Source: Gelatoporia subvermispora B
Lineage: Eukaryota; Basidiomycota; Agaricomycetes; Polyporales; Gelatoporiaceae
Direction of reading: 5' to 3'
Length of the DNA: 64,000 nt
Assembly: GCA_000320605.2 (NCBI GenBank)
Contig: KB445798.1
Location: forward strand, 595,976 to 659,975
Shown: piece after piece, positions 12,501-24,061 of the stretch
How the letters are laid out: the number at the start of each line of letters is the position of its first letter
Position numbering within the stretch: position 1 is the first letter of the stretch
Notes under the pieces: generated by a model
Told to the model about the DNA's origin: nothing
The model's database searches: none
The model's input: only the letters and a program-made list of their open reading frames with translations
Translations under genes and position numbers: made by a program

Positions 12501-13527
12501 ATGTCGCTCCTGAACGCTGCCCGCACCGTCGCGCGCACTCGTGCTGCGCCCCGCCTCAACGCCGCCGCGCTGTCCGTCGCCGCGCGTGGTGTTCACACAC
12601 TCCCCGCACTTGATTACCCGCATGATGTACGTCTTTTCGGCCTCTTCTACCTCTCCAAAATTGTATAGGAGACGTGACTAGTCCGGAGGAATGGATCGTG
12701 GGGATGCGGGAGCTAATCGACCACCATTGCAGGCCCTCGAGCCGCACATCTCGGGGCAAATTATGAAGCTGCACCATGAGGGACACCACAAGGCATATGT
12801 CACTGGCTTGAATACCGCGGAGGAGGCGTACGCAAAGGCGAGCACGCCTAAGGCAAAGATCAACCTCCTCCCCGCGCTCAAGTTCAATGGCGGCGGACAT
12901 ATCAACCACACGCTCTTCTGGAAGAACCTTGCGCCCGTATCTCAGGGCGGTGGTGATCTCTCTCAGGGCCCACTGAAGGATGCGCTCGAGGCGGACTTCG
13001 GTTCTGTTGACGGTGAGTTGAGGATTGGTGATGACGAGGAGGGCAGGATTAATGTGTTCTTGTGTATTAGCATTCAAGAAGAAGATGAACACTGTCACTG
13101 CGGCAATTCAGGGCTCCGGCTGGGGATGGCTTGGCTACAACCCGTCCACCAAGAAGCTCGAGGTGGTCACGACGGCTAACCAGGACCCGCTGCTCTGTAC
13201 GTGCCCTTTCATGATGTGACCCCGAGTTCATTTTGTTGACACCTTACACGCGTGTACAGCGCACGTCCCTATCATTGGTATTGACATCTGGGAGCATGTG
13301 AGTGCACGGATTGTTTTATGCTAACTTTGAGTGAGACTGATGCGCGTGCTTGCAGGCGTTCTACCTCCAGTACCACAATGTGAAGGCCAAGGTATGTTTC
13401 CTCCAGACTCCAGTATTGTATACATTGTTCACTGATACCCTCATGCCCGCAGTACCTTGACGCGATCTGGAACGTCATCAACTTCAAGGAGGCCGAGCGT
13501 CGCTACATTGAGGCCGCCAAGCAGTAA
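12501..13527 (+). CDS. sod2: Manganese superoxide dismutase, mitochondrial, 226 aa, 6 exons
   Basis: Exons 12501-12626, 12733-13012, 13071-13196, 13260-13297, 13356-13391, 13453-13527; the sum is 681 nt, in frame. The N-terminus (about residues 1-31) is rich in Arg and Ala and lacks acidic residues, as expected for a mitochondrial presequence. Mature sequence starts near [20 protein letters not shown]. Metal-ligand motifs are all visible: the His in KLHHEGHH, the His in [10 protein letters not shown], and Asp plus His in GIDIWEH. The SGWGWLGY and [20 protein letters not shown] blocks are typical of tetrameric Fe/Mn SODs. It converts superoxide to peroxide and oxygen in the matrix. Coding GC is higher than in neighbouring genes, consistent with a well-expressed housekeeping gene rather than a cluster member. 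Length and domain are complete. Confidence 0.96.
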
Positions 13528-14139
13528 AGGCTTGCGTCCAGTTGAAGTGTCTGCCCGCCTTGTATGCAATTGTATTACTACCATCTGCTCTGCGTATCCA
13601 ATCCATGCGTGTGACCGGAAAGTGTGCAAGCCTCGCTTGACGCCCTGCAACATAGGTGCTATGTTGCGCAGAGGTTTACGCATTACGGACGAGTTCACGT
13701 GACTCGCGGACGTGTCGAGTTGAGGGTCTCTTTTCCTCCTTGAACGGCAGACCCCGCATCTCAACCTCATTCTCACGGTTGAACTAGAGCAAATGTCGGA
13801 TTCTGAATCCCTCTGCAATAGCTGAACAACAGTGTGATAGCTGACTGAGGTCGCACACACTGACTTGTGTCAGATACCGTTATTCCCGCCCCGTTCGCTC
13901 CGTGGTGGCTGTGAGGACCGCTGCACCTGTGCCATCTTCTGCATTGTGCTAGAGACTTTATCTCAGGAAGTGGTTCAGGAATCACCGAAGGATTTGCGTC
14001 TCCTGAGTGAGGGATTTGGAGTATCATTGGAGTATCAGTGAGGTGCAGACTCGTGATCAACAGACGACGCAGCACGCTTGGCATTGCCCACGCAACTCGC
14101 AGTCCCTGGCGTTCGTAGTCCTCGCGAAAGGCCAGCAGA
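13528..14139. other. Intergenic
   Basis: Three-prime flank of Mn-SOD and presumed promoter of the DUF6533 gene. I see only antisense shadows and no RNA gene or repeat. Confidence 0.4.
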
Positions 14140-15014
14140 ATGTCCTACCAACCTGATAGTCTTATCGTAGCAGATTGGGTTCAATCCAAGTGAGCATAAT
14201 CTTAGAAATAGCTCTGCGCCTACTCACATCATTCTGCAACATCAGTTGGGTATACAATTGCACGATAGTAGCATCTGCTGGTTAGCTCTCATCCCATTAC
14301 GCTTCGAGCTCTCTTAATCACATCTTCAAGCTCTCGCATTTTATGACTACTTCACTACTTTTGGACGCGAGGTAGAGCTGATATGGGGCCGCAAGTTCAG
14401 CAGCGTGACGCTGCTCTTTCACGCCAACCGTTGGTCCAATATAGCATGGGCGATCGTGAATCTGATGCAGTTGAACTTGGGTAGTCCGATGTACGAGTCC
14501 ATGCTACTCCAGCATATACAGGTTAGCAAGCCGGCTTGACTCCTCCCAATGTCGAAGCTCATTTCTACTACTCAGAGGCACGTTTCCAGTGTTTTACTAT
14601 CCTCGTGGCGTACATGACCATTCTTCTGCCCCCCAGTTGTCTCGGTCTAGGACTTATGAGTCCTATCCTGGATGTTGTTCGATACACATTATGGGCAGGT
14701 ACGCTGTTCACGCACTGTTGGGTCTCTAGTCTGTCAATTGATGTTGGGCTTGCGTTACACCAGCATTCTCTGGCATCCGTGTGTATGCAATCAGCAGGGG
14801 TAGCTGGGCCCTCACAGCACTCGTGACCCTGCTCAGTCTATTACCTGCTGGAATGACCGCCGTAAGCGCGTTTTCTGCGTGTAGTCCATCTCAGCCTGAG
14901 TGTCTCCAGTATTCAGATTTCGGAGAATGGACGGACAGCATCGCAGATATTCCTGTTATCGGAGTTTGGTGTCTCCCCTCCGCGAAGATAACCACGAGGG
15001 CTTTGACTACGTGA
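14140..15014 (+). CDS. DUF6533-family multipass membrane protein, probably truncated
   Basis: The first exons are clear: 14140-14189, 14246-14280 and one starting at 14331. They give MSYQPDSLIVADW-VQSNWVYNCTIVASA followed by LAFYDYFTTFGREVELIWG and RKFSSVTLLFHANRW. This is the hallmark of the agaricomycete DUF6533 family (YDY...EVxxIWGRKxS...LFxxNRW). A later exon around 14776-14861 gives AFSGIRVYAISRGSWALT and LVTLLSLLPAGMTA, a further membrane segment. After that I cannot follow the family: an open frame ends at 15014 and two perfect hairpins begin 25 nt later. The family normally continues through about 300 aa with seven membrane spans, so the gene appears cut short, possibly by insertion or deletion at the hairpins. 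The function of the family is unknown. The exon between 14331 and 14776 is only partly resolved. Confidence 0.65.
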
Positions 15015-15038
15015 GCAGCTCCGTTTCCGTTATGGACA

Positions 15039-15100
15039 AGTACTGACACGGTGTCAGTACTAATCTCCACGCATGCAAAGCCTTTGCATGCGTGGAGATT
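15039..15100. repeat. Two abutting perfect inverted repeats (hairpins)
   Basis: The first hairpin has arms 15039-15049 and 15051-15061 (AGTACTGACAC with its complement, 1-nt loop). The second has arms 15062-15080 and 15082-15100, 19 nt each, starting AATCTCCACGCATGCAAAG, again with a 1-nt loop. Both are perfect and share a boundary. Perfect 19-nt palindromes with a single-base centre are unstable in DNA, so this is likely young or selected. It sits directly after the last recognisable exon of the DUF6533 gene. Confidence 0.85.
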
Positions 15101-16034
15101 GAACAAATCTTGCCCTTGGGATTTGGGATAAGTAGGGTCGAATCGCAAGCTAAACAAGGTCGCACGTGTCTCTTCATGCACCCTGAGCAAATCAGCAGGA
15201 ATTCTGGGAGCTTGAGAATTGGGCGCCCGATCTCGGTCAAGCCCCACGGCCCACGAGCAGTCCAACGAGCGGTCAACGATTCATCTTCCATGATCCTCCT
15301 ACTCTATATAGCACAAAGGGAACTCGTTGATCGCAGTACAAGGGATCAAACTTCCTTGGTGCACTCCGATGACCAATATAATACGGTCGAGACCCCTCAA
15401 CCCAAGAGCCTTACTGGCGCGCCGCCACCAACAACGCTTTGCCCCCTCTGCTGCCGAAAGGAATTTTTGCTTGGACAGAATATGAGAATCTGTCACGGTA
15501 CATCGCGACGTGAATAGCTATCATCCCAAGGATTTCCCCTGGGGTCTTCTCATGTACAGCGATATTCTCAGGTATGTTCCGAGTTGTAGTCTTGTAGACA
15601 TACCGCCATTTGGCAAGCGCACCGTGGACGCTGACCTCACGGGCGCGGCGATGCCGCGCGGGCATGTAGCGCAACTACTCTGAGTTGGGAATGGATTCTT
15701 ATGGACGCCACTAATGATTAATGAACAACCCATCGATGCCTAGTTGCATATTTCGTTCTGAGCTCCATAGAGGTAGACTCCCCTTCGGTGGCTCGTCAGC
15801 GCGTGAGATCAGACGCCCATAATGCCGGTCCGTCACTCGGCAGCAGCCGCATCGACCGACTTGGGCGTCCGCGTTCCGCGCGTGGTCCCATGCAGGCCAT
15901 TGCTCGACTTCTCGCCCAAAAATCCAGTCTCCATCTGCCGCCATCGTTTCGCACTGACCCGATCAACAAAACATTCCCATATCCGCCGTGCGTGGTCTTG
16001 TTTGTGCTCACCCCCTCGTCTCTCAATCACCAAC
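15101..16034. other. Intergenic; unrecognised 141-codon frame
   Basis: A plus-strand frame at 15092-15517 begins inside the hairpin and runs 141 codons. It shows no motif and probably is chance. The remainder is presumed promoter of GMC oxidoreductase 1. Confidence 0.35.
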
Positions 16035-18851
16035 ATGGGTGCAGTAGCGTCTAGCCAGCTGAAAGATTCTCCGAGCGTATACGCAACTAAGATCCCCGAG
16101 ACGGGCCAAGATTCGACTGCGACGAAGTCGTCGATCGACGTCAACGGCTGGAATCAGTATGATTATGTCATAGTCGGCGGTGGTAAGCCATACCTGTTAT
16201 CTTCAGAGGTGCTCTGCAATCTGAGCCCAGACGGCGATGCAAAGGGACTGCGGGGTGCGTCATAGCATCCCGCCTTTCCGAGGACCCCAACGTACGCGTC
16301 TTGATACTCGAGGCAGGGAGGGGGCGAGTCCAATCCGCGACACTTCTTCGGAGCCAGCTCGCGCTGACGCACACCCTATAGTCACAATTCGGGCTTGTTG
16401 GACCTCACCCACCTTCCCATTGGATTTCTGCAGCTGTATAGGACCGAGGTAGACTGGAATTTTGAGACCATGTGAGCACCCAGCTCACTTCAAGTTGAGG
16501 TGTCTTCGTCCCCGGGTAACACAGATTCTTTCACAGTCCTCAGGCCCACGCGGACAATCGACAAGTGTACTTCCCGCGAGGCAAGCTCTTGGGCGGGTGC
16601 AGGTGGGCTTCGGAGCTCTAGTCACGAGGCAGCTAGTGATCGAGATCTGATCGATGTGTGCAGTGGCACCAATGCTGCCATATTCCATCACTGCGCGCCG
16701 GAAGGTGTGTTAGACGAGAGTGCTGTGGGTTGAGACATGCCTGAAAATACACATTTGGGACAGACTTTGACGAATGGGAACGCAAGGGAGCAGCAGGATG
16801 GAATTATGCGACCATGATACGGTAGGTCGTCAGTGGTAGGTAGCTCGATCAGCATACCCATTTTGTGACGTAGGTACCTACTCAAAGTGGAAAAATATCT
16901 TCCTAACTCAGCCTATCGCGATGTCGATGCGAGCCATAGAGGATCAGAGGGACGCATTTTTACTAAGAAGTCTGAGGAGATTCCAGTATGGATTCTGACC
17001 ACGCTTCACCAATGCAAGCTACTGACGATGAACTATCAAGCCAGTGAACAAGACCGTCCTGGAGGCATGTCAGAATCTCGGTATTCCCTACACAGAGTAT
17101 GTCTTGTATTCGATAGCTCATACATCAGGAGCTCATGCTGGATATGTCCGCAGAGACCTCAACACGCGCAAAGGAACACTGGGCGCTACGGAGTTCATGG
17201 GCACGGTCGATGCAAAGGGCAGCCGTGAGTGACCTCACCCAAAATTCAAAGCCCACAATGTTCCCTCAAGCCTACCCATGCATGCAGGAAGCAGTACGGC
17301 CACCGCCTATCTTACCCCAGACGTTCTCGCTCGCCCAAATCTGACGGTCGGGGTGCATGTCAGAGCGGAGAGAATCATTTTTACGGACATCGACGGCACG
17401 TCCCGCGCTTCAGGCGTCATCCTTGCGTCCAGCGCAACGGGCGCTCGCTATGGCGTGCTCGCCAGCCGCGAGGTGGTGATGTGTGCGGGCAGCGTGGCGA
17501 CTCCGCAACTGCTTATGCTCTCCGGTCTTGGACCTTCGGCACATCTCCAGGATCTCGGAGTTACCGTTGTAAAGGACCTCCCGCATGTCGGGCAGAATCT
17601 CGCTGATGTGCGTGTCTCTAATTCTCGTTTCGGCTGGTGACCAGCTCTCGCATGGTCCTTCTTCCCTCCTTACTTTGGTTCTTCGATTCTATGCTGACTG
17701 GATTGTGACAGCACATTGCGACCGGATCGCTGGTCTTTCGCGCTAAGCCAGGCACCAACATCAGCCTAGACTATCTCGCAAAACCACTGAACGGTGCAAT
17801 AGCGCTTCTCAAGTGGTTACTCACTGGACGAGGGCCCATGTCCTGCATCGCCGCCGCCGCCGCCGCGTTCATTCGTTCTGATGATCCAGCGTATGTCAAT
17901 CTCTCAGTCTGTGTTTGACTGCGACTAAGTCCCGAGCACTTTTGGGCGACGCAGTCTGAAAGAAGCGTTCTCGTCAAACGCATCTGCTAACGTCCCAGTG
18001 CGCGATCGCACGTCTGGCCCTGGTGCGCCGGACATCGAGATTACATGGGGCGCCATAGTCTCGCTCGACAATGGATTCAAGAAGCCTCCTCCTGGTTGTG
18101 AGGGGCTCACATTCGTGAGTGGAGCTTCTGACGCCCGTCCAACCGCTCACTAACATGTCGCTTTTGTCGACGTTTAGAGCGCGATTGCCCTACGTCCCGA
18201 AAGCACCGGGTCGATCAGGCTCGCCTCTAGGAGTGTCTGGGATGCGCCTGTCATTGATGCAAAGTGAGACTTCATATCATCATTGATAAAGCCGACCCAT
18301 ATCGCTTACGGCACTCAAAACCTGACAGCTATCTTGCGTCGGAAAACGACGTCAATGTGCTCGCTCGCGGGGCGCGTCTCATCATGAGGCTTACGCGCAT
18401 GGAGCCACTTGCGGAGCTCCTCGAATTTAAGCTTGTCGCCGATGAGTCCGGCGAGGACGTGTTCTGGCCTGGCAATACAGATCCCGACGAGGTCAGTCCT
18501 CATATGTGACACGCCGTACCATAGACTTAACGAATGATCTCAGGTATCGGATGAGGCTCTGCAGGCCTGGATACGCAAACATGCATGTCCGGTCTTCCAT
18601 CCTGTGTGTCATGCATTAGCTCCCGATTTTCAACGTTCGCTGATGTCACGCTTTTTGACGAGGTTTCGACCGCCCGGATAGGCACAAACGCAGAGAACAG
18701 CGTGGTGGACGCGATGCTGAATGTGCACGGCGTGCTAGGCTTGCGTGTAGTGGATGCGTCTGTATTCCCCACACAACTGTCCGGCCATCCGTGCGCCGTC
18801 GTGGCTGCAATGGCCGAACGGGCGGTGGAACTGATGCAGGAGGAACGCTGA
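16035..18851 (+). CDS. GMC oxidoreductase 1 (choline dehydrogenase / aryl-alcohol oxidase type), 624 aa, 16 exons
   Basis: Exons: 16035-16182, 16245-16320, 16382-16471, 16537-16602, 16664-16704, 16764-16821, 16874-16985, 17041-17096, 17154-17224, 17288-17607, 17712-17890, 17955-18114, 18178-18263, 18329-18491, 18544-18603, 18663-18851. The sum is 1875 nt, in frame. The FAD-binding start is DYVIVGGGTAGCVIASRL with LILEAG. Then come GMC signature 1 (YFPRGKLLGGCSGTN), signature 2 (GSVATPQLLMLSGLGP), and the C-terminal FHPVSTARIGT and PTQLSGHPCAVVAA with the His561/His604 catalytic pair. No signal peptide is visible, so it is likely intracellular. It probably oxidises an alcohol with FAD. One defect: the intron after 16320 must start with GG for the frame to hold (16321-16381), and no usable GT is in the right phase. 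This is either a broken donor or a base error. The joint near 16985/17041 is less certain. Confidence 0.85.
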
Positions 18852-19394
18852 CGTATGTGATGCCGGTACAGCGCGGTTGCTCAAGGGTAGTCTAGTTACA
18901 TGATTTGCTTCTGGTTTCAGATGCACCTCTCGGTTTATTGTCTACCTCCATCAGGACTCCAGGAGCTCCTGTCGTATCACAAATCTTGACTTAGCGCAGG
19001 TATTCAGGTCTATCACGGGTGCATAGGCTCTGAAACGTCGCTATTAGTGAACTCCGAGCTTGAAGCGAAGGTCAGAGACCGATTTGTCTCTTCCTAACCC
19101 GTAGTCACATATGAGCAGTCTCCGTAGTGGTTTCAACTTTCAAGCTAAGCTGGCGGGTAGCGGTGGACAAAACCAGCCGTCGACACATGTCTGTGCATTC
19201 ATACCTTGGCTATCACCGACATTGGCGATATTACGCCTAGAATCATCACGTCGGACGGAGATGGAGTGAGAATGCGCGATATAAGTGATCGGAATCATAT
19301 AATCCGCTCTGCACAGGCCGTGCAGAAGGGCCCCAAATCGATAACACTAACATCGCGACCACTGCAGACCTTTAGCGACACATGGGCCCATCGG
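18852..19394. other. Intergenic
   Basis: Three-prime flank of GMC oxidoreductase 1. No gene, RNA or repeat recognised. Confidence 0.4.
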
Positions 19395-19589
19395 GCTGTG
19401 ATAGCTACCCCTCATTCATGCGCATCCAAAGCCCTCCCTGCAGGTAAATTCAGGTGCATCAATTATCCGTCTAACTATCAATCATATAAACGCACCAATG
19501 AATATAATGTAATGCTTTTCTTTGGGAAGAACCGTTCCTTCCCTTTTCTTCCGCTTGCCGTCGACCAGTTGTTAAACGGATTCCAGGTG
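19395..19589 (-). pseudogene. Relic copy of the P450 3' end
   Basis: Plus-strand positions 19395-19568 repeat 20421-20593 with only scattered substitutions over about 174 bp. Weaker similarity continues to about 19589. The repeated block covers the last 30 or so codons of the neighbouring cytochrome P450, its TAG stop and roughly 80 bp of 3' flank. The rest of a P450 is absent here, so this is a decayed or partial tandem duplication in the same orientation. Since it includes flank and no poly-A tract is seen, it is more likely a DNA-level duplication than a retrocopy. Confidence 0.85.
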
Positions 19590-20420
19590 TGAAGGCATTG
19601 CTCGTCGGTGTAATCAGAGGGTCAGTTTCGCACCCATCTGACCGTCATGCTGTGCTGATTGCTATGTTAATTTCCAAGTGGTGGAATATTCTCCGTAATT
19701 TACTCTGATCTTGGACCGCCCGCCGCAGCTATGGGACAATGCACGCGTGAGTGGTGTGCAAGACAGGTGGTAGTGTGGGCAATCTTGAACTATACCTGTA
19801 CTTCGGTACGTCACGAGCTATTTGTTAATACGACTTTCCCACCTCAGTTTCCATGCAATCATTAGATTATGTGCGACGTACGGGACTTCCAAGAAGATTG
19901 TGAAAACCAGGTGCTCACTATTCCGGTCCTGCTCGAGTCGATAGTCCAGACCAAGATCTTGCTCACGGCCATACGTTTCGTGATAATCTATATGTGGAGC
20001 AGCAATCCATATATCGTGTTAACAGCTGTGTACTCCATCGTAATACTTTGGATGCTGGATTCAAACACGCATTATGGGCTTTGAATGTGATTCACTCCCA
20101 CAACCTCACAGGCTTTCTGTTATGTCTTGTACACTTTGTACTTCCCAAGCTCCGGGTATTGCACGGTAGCGGGATAGCTTAACGTTCTGATAACAAGCGT
20201 AGTGATACTTTCATCAGCAACATTATGCATGTACTTGGAAGTGTCTTCTCTCGAATTCGTTCTCACGTAAACCTCAAAAGCACGCTCTTCATATGGTACA
20301 TTGTCTGCTCGGACATCTATGTCAGTGTCTGTCAACGTCTGCACTATTCCTCATAGACTTCTTGTAAGGCACTAAAGCTTTCACGATGAAATGCAGAGGA
20401 CTTTCGTTACACAATTGCAG
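19590..20420. other. Intergenic between relic and P450
   Basis: The spacer between the two repeat copies carries only short frames with no recognised protein. If the relic came from a full tandem duplication, the missing P450 body should have lain here, but I see no further P450 motif. Confidence 0.4.
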
Positions 20421-20499
20421 CTGCGATAGCTACCCTTCATCCATGCGCACCCAAAGCCCTCCCTGCAAGCAAAATCAGGTGCATCAATTATGCGTCTGA

Positions 20500-23070
20500 C
20501 TATCCATCATATAAACGCACCGATGAATATAATGTAATGCTTTTCTTTGGGAAAAACCGTTCCTTCCCTTTTCGTCCGTTTGCCGTCGACCAGTCGTCCG
20601 GAGGGAGGGTCCCCGGAGGTTGTGCTTCCGGTGCAAGATGCATCTCTGAGAAGTTCTGGAGCAGACGTATCAGGAAGACAGACATTGCGTTGTACGCAAA
20701 CTGCGGGACAATTGGTCCGTGAAGACTTAGTATGCAATATTTTTGTAACTTGGCCTAAATGCATGTTACGTTACCTGTTGTCCAAGGCATGTCCTCGGTC
20801 CTGCATTGAAAGGAACGAATATCCATGGATTTCTGCGCAGATACTTGTCCCTCCGCCCGTCAAGGAATCTGTCGGGATCAAACTCTTCCGCTGAGAAGCG
20901 TAAGTCACAGATGGTATCGATATCGACTCATCCTCACCATCGTGTCCCCAGTATTCTTGTCTGCGTCCCACAATCAAGGGCGAATAGACTATTCTGCAAT
21001 GCGATGCAGTCAATGGCATACGAAGGAGAATGGTCCGCTTACGACGTCCCGGCAGGTACAAAGAATGGCTTTCCGCGCGGGTCAGAATTGGGTATCGTTG
21101 TGTCACATGTCGCGTTCCTAGCGTTCATGAGCGGATGTTTGCCAAAGCCCGCTCCGGAGCTCACCTAACATTGGAAGATCTAGACATGACATTTCAAGAG
21201 TTACCTGAGTAATACTAGCTGAGTACTTACACTGGAGGGTATAGCCTCATCGTCTCTTGAACGGTAGTGGTTAGTAACTGACAACGAGTAGTCATCGAGA
21301 AGGATCTCACCGTCGATCACTGCTCTCAGATACCTCATGTTTCGTATGTCGTCTTCCGTAGGGCAACGTGTCAAACCAACCGTAGCTCGTACTTCCGCAC
21401 GGAGCCGGTTGAGCACATGAGGATACATGCAAAGGAAGTACACAGTAAATGTAATTGTAGCCGAGGTCTTGACACCATAAGAATCCTATACATCCGCAGT
21501 ACATAGCGCTTACCGAGTCTCGCGCCGCAAGCAGCATGTTTAGTGTTTCGTCGTGAATAAGCACCGAGTCTGCACTTTGCGAGTCAACTAACAGTAGGCC
21601 TTCTGCATGGATAGCGAGCTCACCAGTTGTGTGATGCGCCATAAAATCGACAAATGTCTCTGGCTCTGGTGAACGGGCGCCCCGCTCGTTTGAGTCATGT
21701 TCTAACTTAGAGTGCCTCTCTAGCGCTTCGCGCACTATTGGATTAACAAACAAATTGAGCACTTTCATATGTGTCTTGCACTTGTCTTCGAGTATCTCGA
21801 AGAGGGGCCAGATCCTTTGCAACCGCCAACGCTCTGCAACGACTTCTTGTAGTGACCGTAGCGAGTGAGCAAAGCGCTCTGCTGGAGTATTCGGCGGAGA
21901 AGAGTCTGCGCGCTTGGCGTTCCATTCATAAGGGAGCGGGTCACGTAAAAAACCAATGCTCCTGCCGAACAAAAACTGAGTAGACGAGTCCAGCGCATAG
22001 CGCGAGGCAAGGTCCTGTTGGTGTTTGGACGAAAATCCCCTCAACGATCAGCTTTCCGCGCACTTCCAGGAAGTACAGTGCGACCTACTTGAAAGTTCAC
22101 GGTGTGCCCTTCTCTGAAGCGCCCTTTCATTTTTGCAATGGCAGAATCTGCATCTGAACTCGACCCATGTACTTTCATGTGATGATAAATGATGTTACCG
22201 CTATAGGCCTGGAAAAGGTCAAGCTTTGCAGCCTTCACTCTTGAAAAAAAAGGGCGGGCTATGTGCCGATGAAATCTGTGACCAGGGAAAGTAAGCGAGG
22301 TTCATCTGATGTTGGGAGTACCTACCGCCACATCTCTCCTGATGGTCAATTCGTCATCAGAAGCACGGTCTTCGTTGAGAAGGCATACAAACCGTCAGAG
22401 TTGAAAATACCATTCCCCAGGAATCCACGCATAATGTCGCGGAACAAATCGCCTGTCCCCAAAATTGATTAGTGCGCTCGAAGTGCCTCGCCACTGATGA
22501 GATCACCCTTGGAGAATTTGGAGAAGTCTGTCACTAACACCGTCTTCAATATAATCAGATGCATCAATAATCGAACAAACCAATCTGACTAGCAGTGTTC
22601 ACCTTTATGACATTTGCATCTGACGTGCTGATGTGATGCCTCCACATCGAATCAATCGCAAAAGTAGGTCCTAATTTCTCTGACATCTTGGCGTGGCTAT
22701 CGGCTACGGAGCAATGAGCCAGGGCAATCCGTCATCGGAGGATCAACTCACATGGATATCCACAGGAAAACGTTTTCCAGCGGTCCCACAATACATCCAC
22801 GTTACCCGGGAGTGTGCCCGTCCAAACGGGTGGAAGTACAGCACCCATCCTTGCAGCCGCCCGATGCGTTCGGCTCCGTACAGCGAAAGCTTTCAGCACA
22901 AGACAGATGGGAATGCTGGCTAATGCGATCGCAGTAAACCTCCCCGTAGTGGTAGATGCTCCTAAATGTTGTCCAGTCAGATGAAGAAATAGAATCCAAA
23001 GAGACGGAACAGTCGATAATGATGCGAGCTGCCCCGCCGCAAGGAGTAGGCCAGGTGTCCAAGGTACCAT
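20500..23070 (-). CDS. Cytochrome P450, CYP63-like, 611 aa, 14 exons
   Basis: Minus-strand exons: 23070-22752, 22703-22603, 22543-22507, 22452-22393, 22338-22326, 22275-22089, 22014-21624, 21569-21514, 21467-21311, 21255-21231, 21159-21043, 20993-20938, 20890-20775, 20700-20500. The sum is 1836 nt, in frame. N-terminal hydrophobic segments (about 1-65) anchor it in the ER. Then come [19 protein letters not shown], the I-helix-like LLAARDSTSATITF, the K-helix ETMR (Glu441, Arg444), PDRF (511-515) and the haem loop [10 protein letters not shown] with Cys541. The C-terminus [15 protein letters not shown] is typical of the CYP63/CYP5144 group, which hydroxylates hydrocarbons and aromatics. The intron between 21231 and 21159 has two possible joins that differ by one residue. 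A 13-nt exon (22338-22326) is notable. It is divergently arranged with the MFS gene at 24062. Confidence 0.92.
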
Positions 23071-24061
23071 CTCGGGCCAATGCGAGAGGGGAGTGAAAGA
23101 GGTGTAGGGAGCTAGGATCCTTTGGTTTTACTGCTTCTTTCACCGGCGTTCAATTGAGACTTCGGGGTTTGTCACGATCACTTCGCTGCTCTCCACCGTG
23201 CTACCATAGCAAGTCGCGAGAACAGTTGCAGATAGAACTGTGAGCGCGCTAACCAATCGTGTGGTGTGTTTTGGAATCCAATCAGATGTGCAAGTCATTA
23301 GCTGAAAGGATCATCTCACTACACGGTGCATAACAGCGAATGTGACACAGCCGCTAGCGGCTCCGTCGCATTCCAGGCAAAATCGGCGCGTTCCGTGGGA
23401 TTGTGGCGTCGATGGAAGTTGGATGCCATGAGGCAGTGCGAGGTAGAGGAAACTTGTCCTTGCTTTCGATTTTGATTGTCTCCGGGAGTGGCGCACGCAG
23501 GACCGGCTGTCAGTCAACCCGATCATAAAGGCACGACAAGTGTTCTAGTCCTGAGAATCAGTTGGGAGTTGTCGGCCGGTGGCTGTTTTATCTTCTGCGG
23601 AAGCCATGCCCAGAAGGTACGGCCCAGGAGCTCACTTGATGACGTGGGACAGCTGATAGTCCAATTGCAAAGATGTCCCTTCCCGAAATAGAGTTGCACC
23701 CCGCAAGCCGGTCTGGATCAGACACACGTGTGCTCAGGAGCGACTCTGATTGGTTACCGATCCAAGAGTCACCATTCCCACGAACTGTCCCGGCGAGGGA
23801 ATTTGAACACTTCGTCAAGGACGGTCACACGACTAGAGATGTTCCGCTGGTTGCGCACATTATTCGTTATGTATGCTCGTTCAAACATAGATCAATTATT
23901 CACTATGTCGGAAGCATCACCACCAGTAACATTCGAAGTCGAAAATCGGGTGGCCAATTCTCCATCCGAGGCCCCACAGAACTACCCTTTGTACTGCGCC
24001 AGTAAGCATTGACTCGAGTCTCCCCCAGCTGTCGTCTGCCACAACCAGCTCCCCTCTCGCA
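23071..24061. other. Divergent promoter region between P450 and MFS transporter
   Basis: About 990 bp separate the two start codons, which face away from each other, so the region must carry both promoters and may co-regulate them. Short frames here have no family features. I did not find a clear shared operator motif. Confidence 0.45.

Noticed and set aside
22681..22760. Frameshift in the P450 after the first exon
   Set aside because: The acceptor CCGTAG at 22704 restores the frame ([15 protein letters not shown]); the nearer CAG acceptor that creates a stop is not needed.
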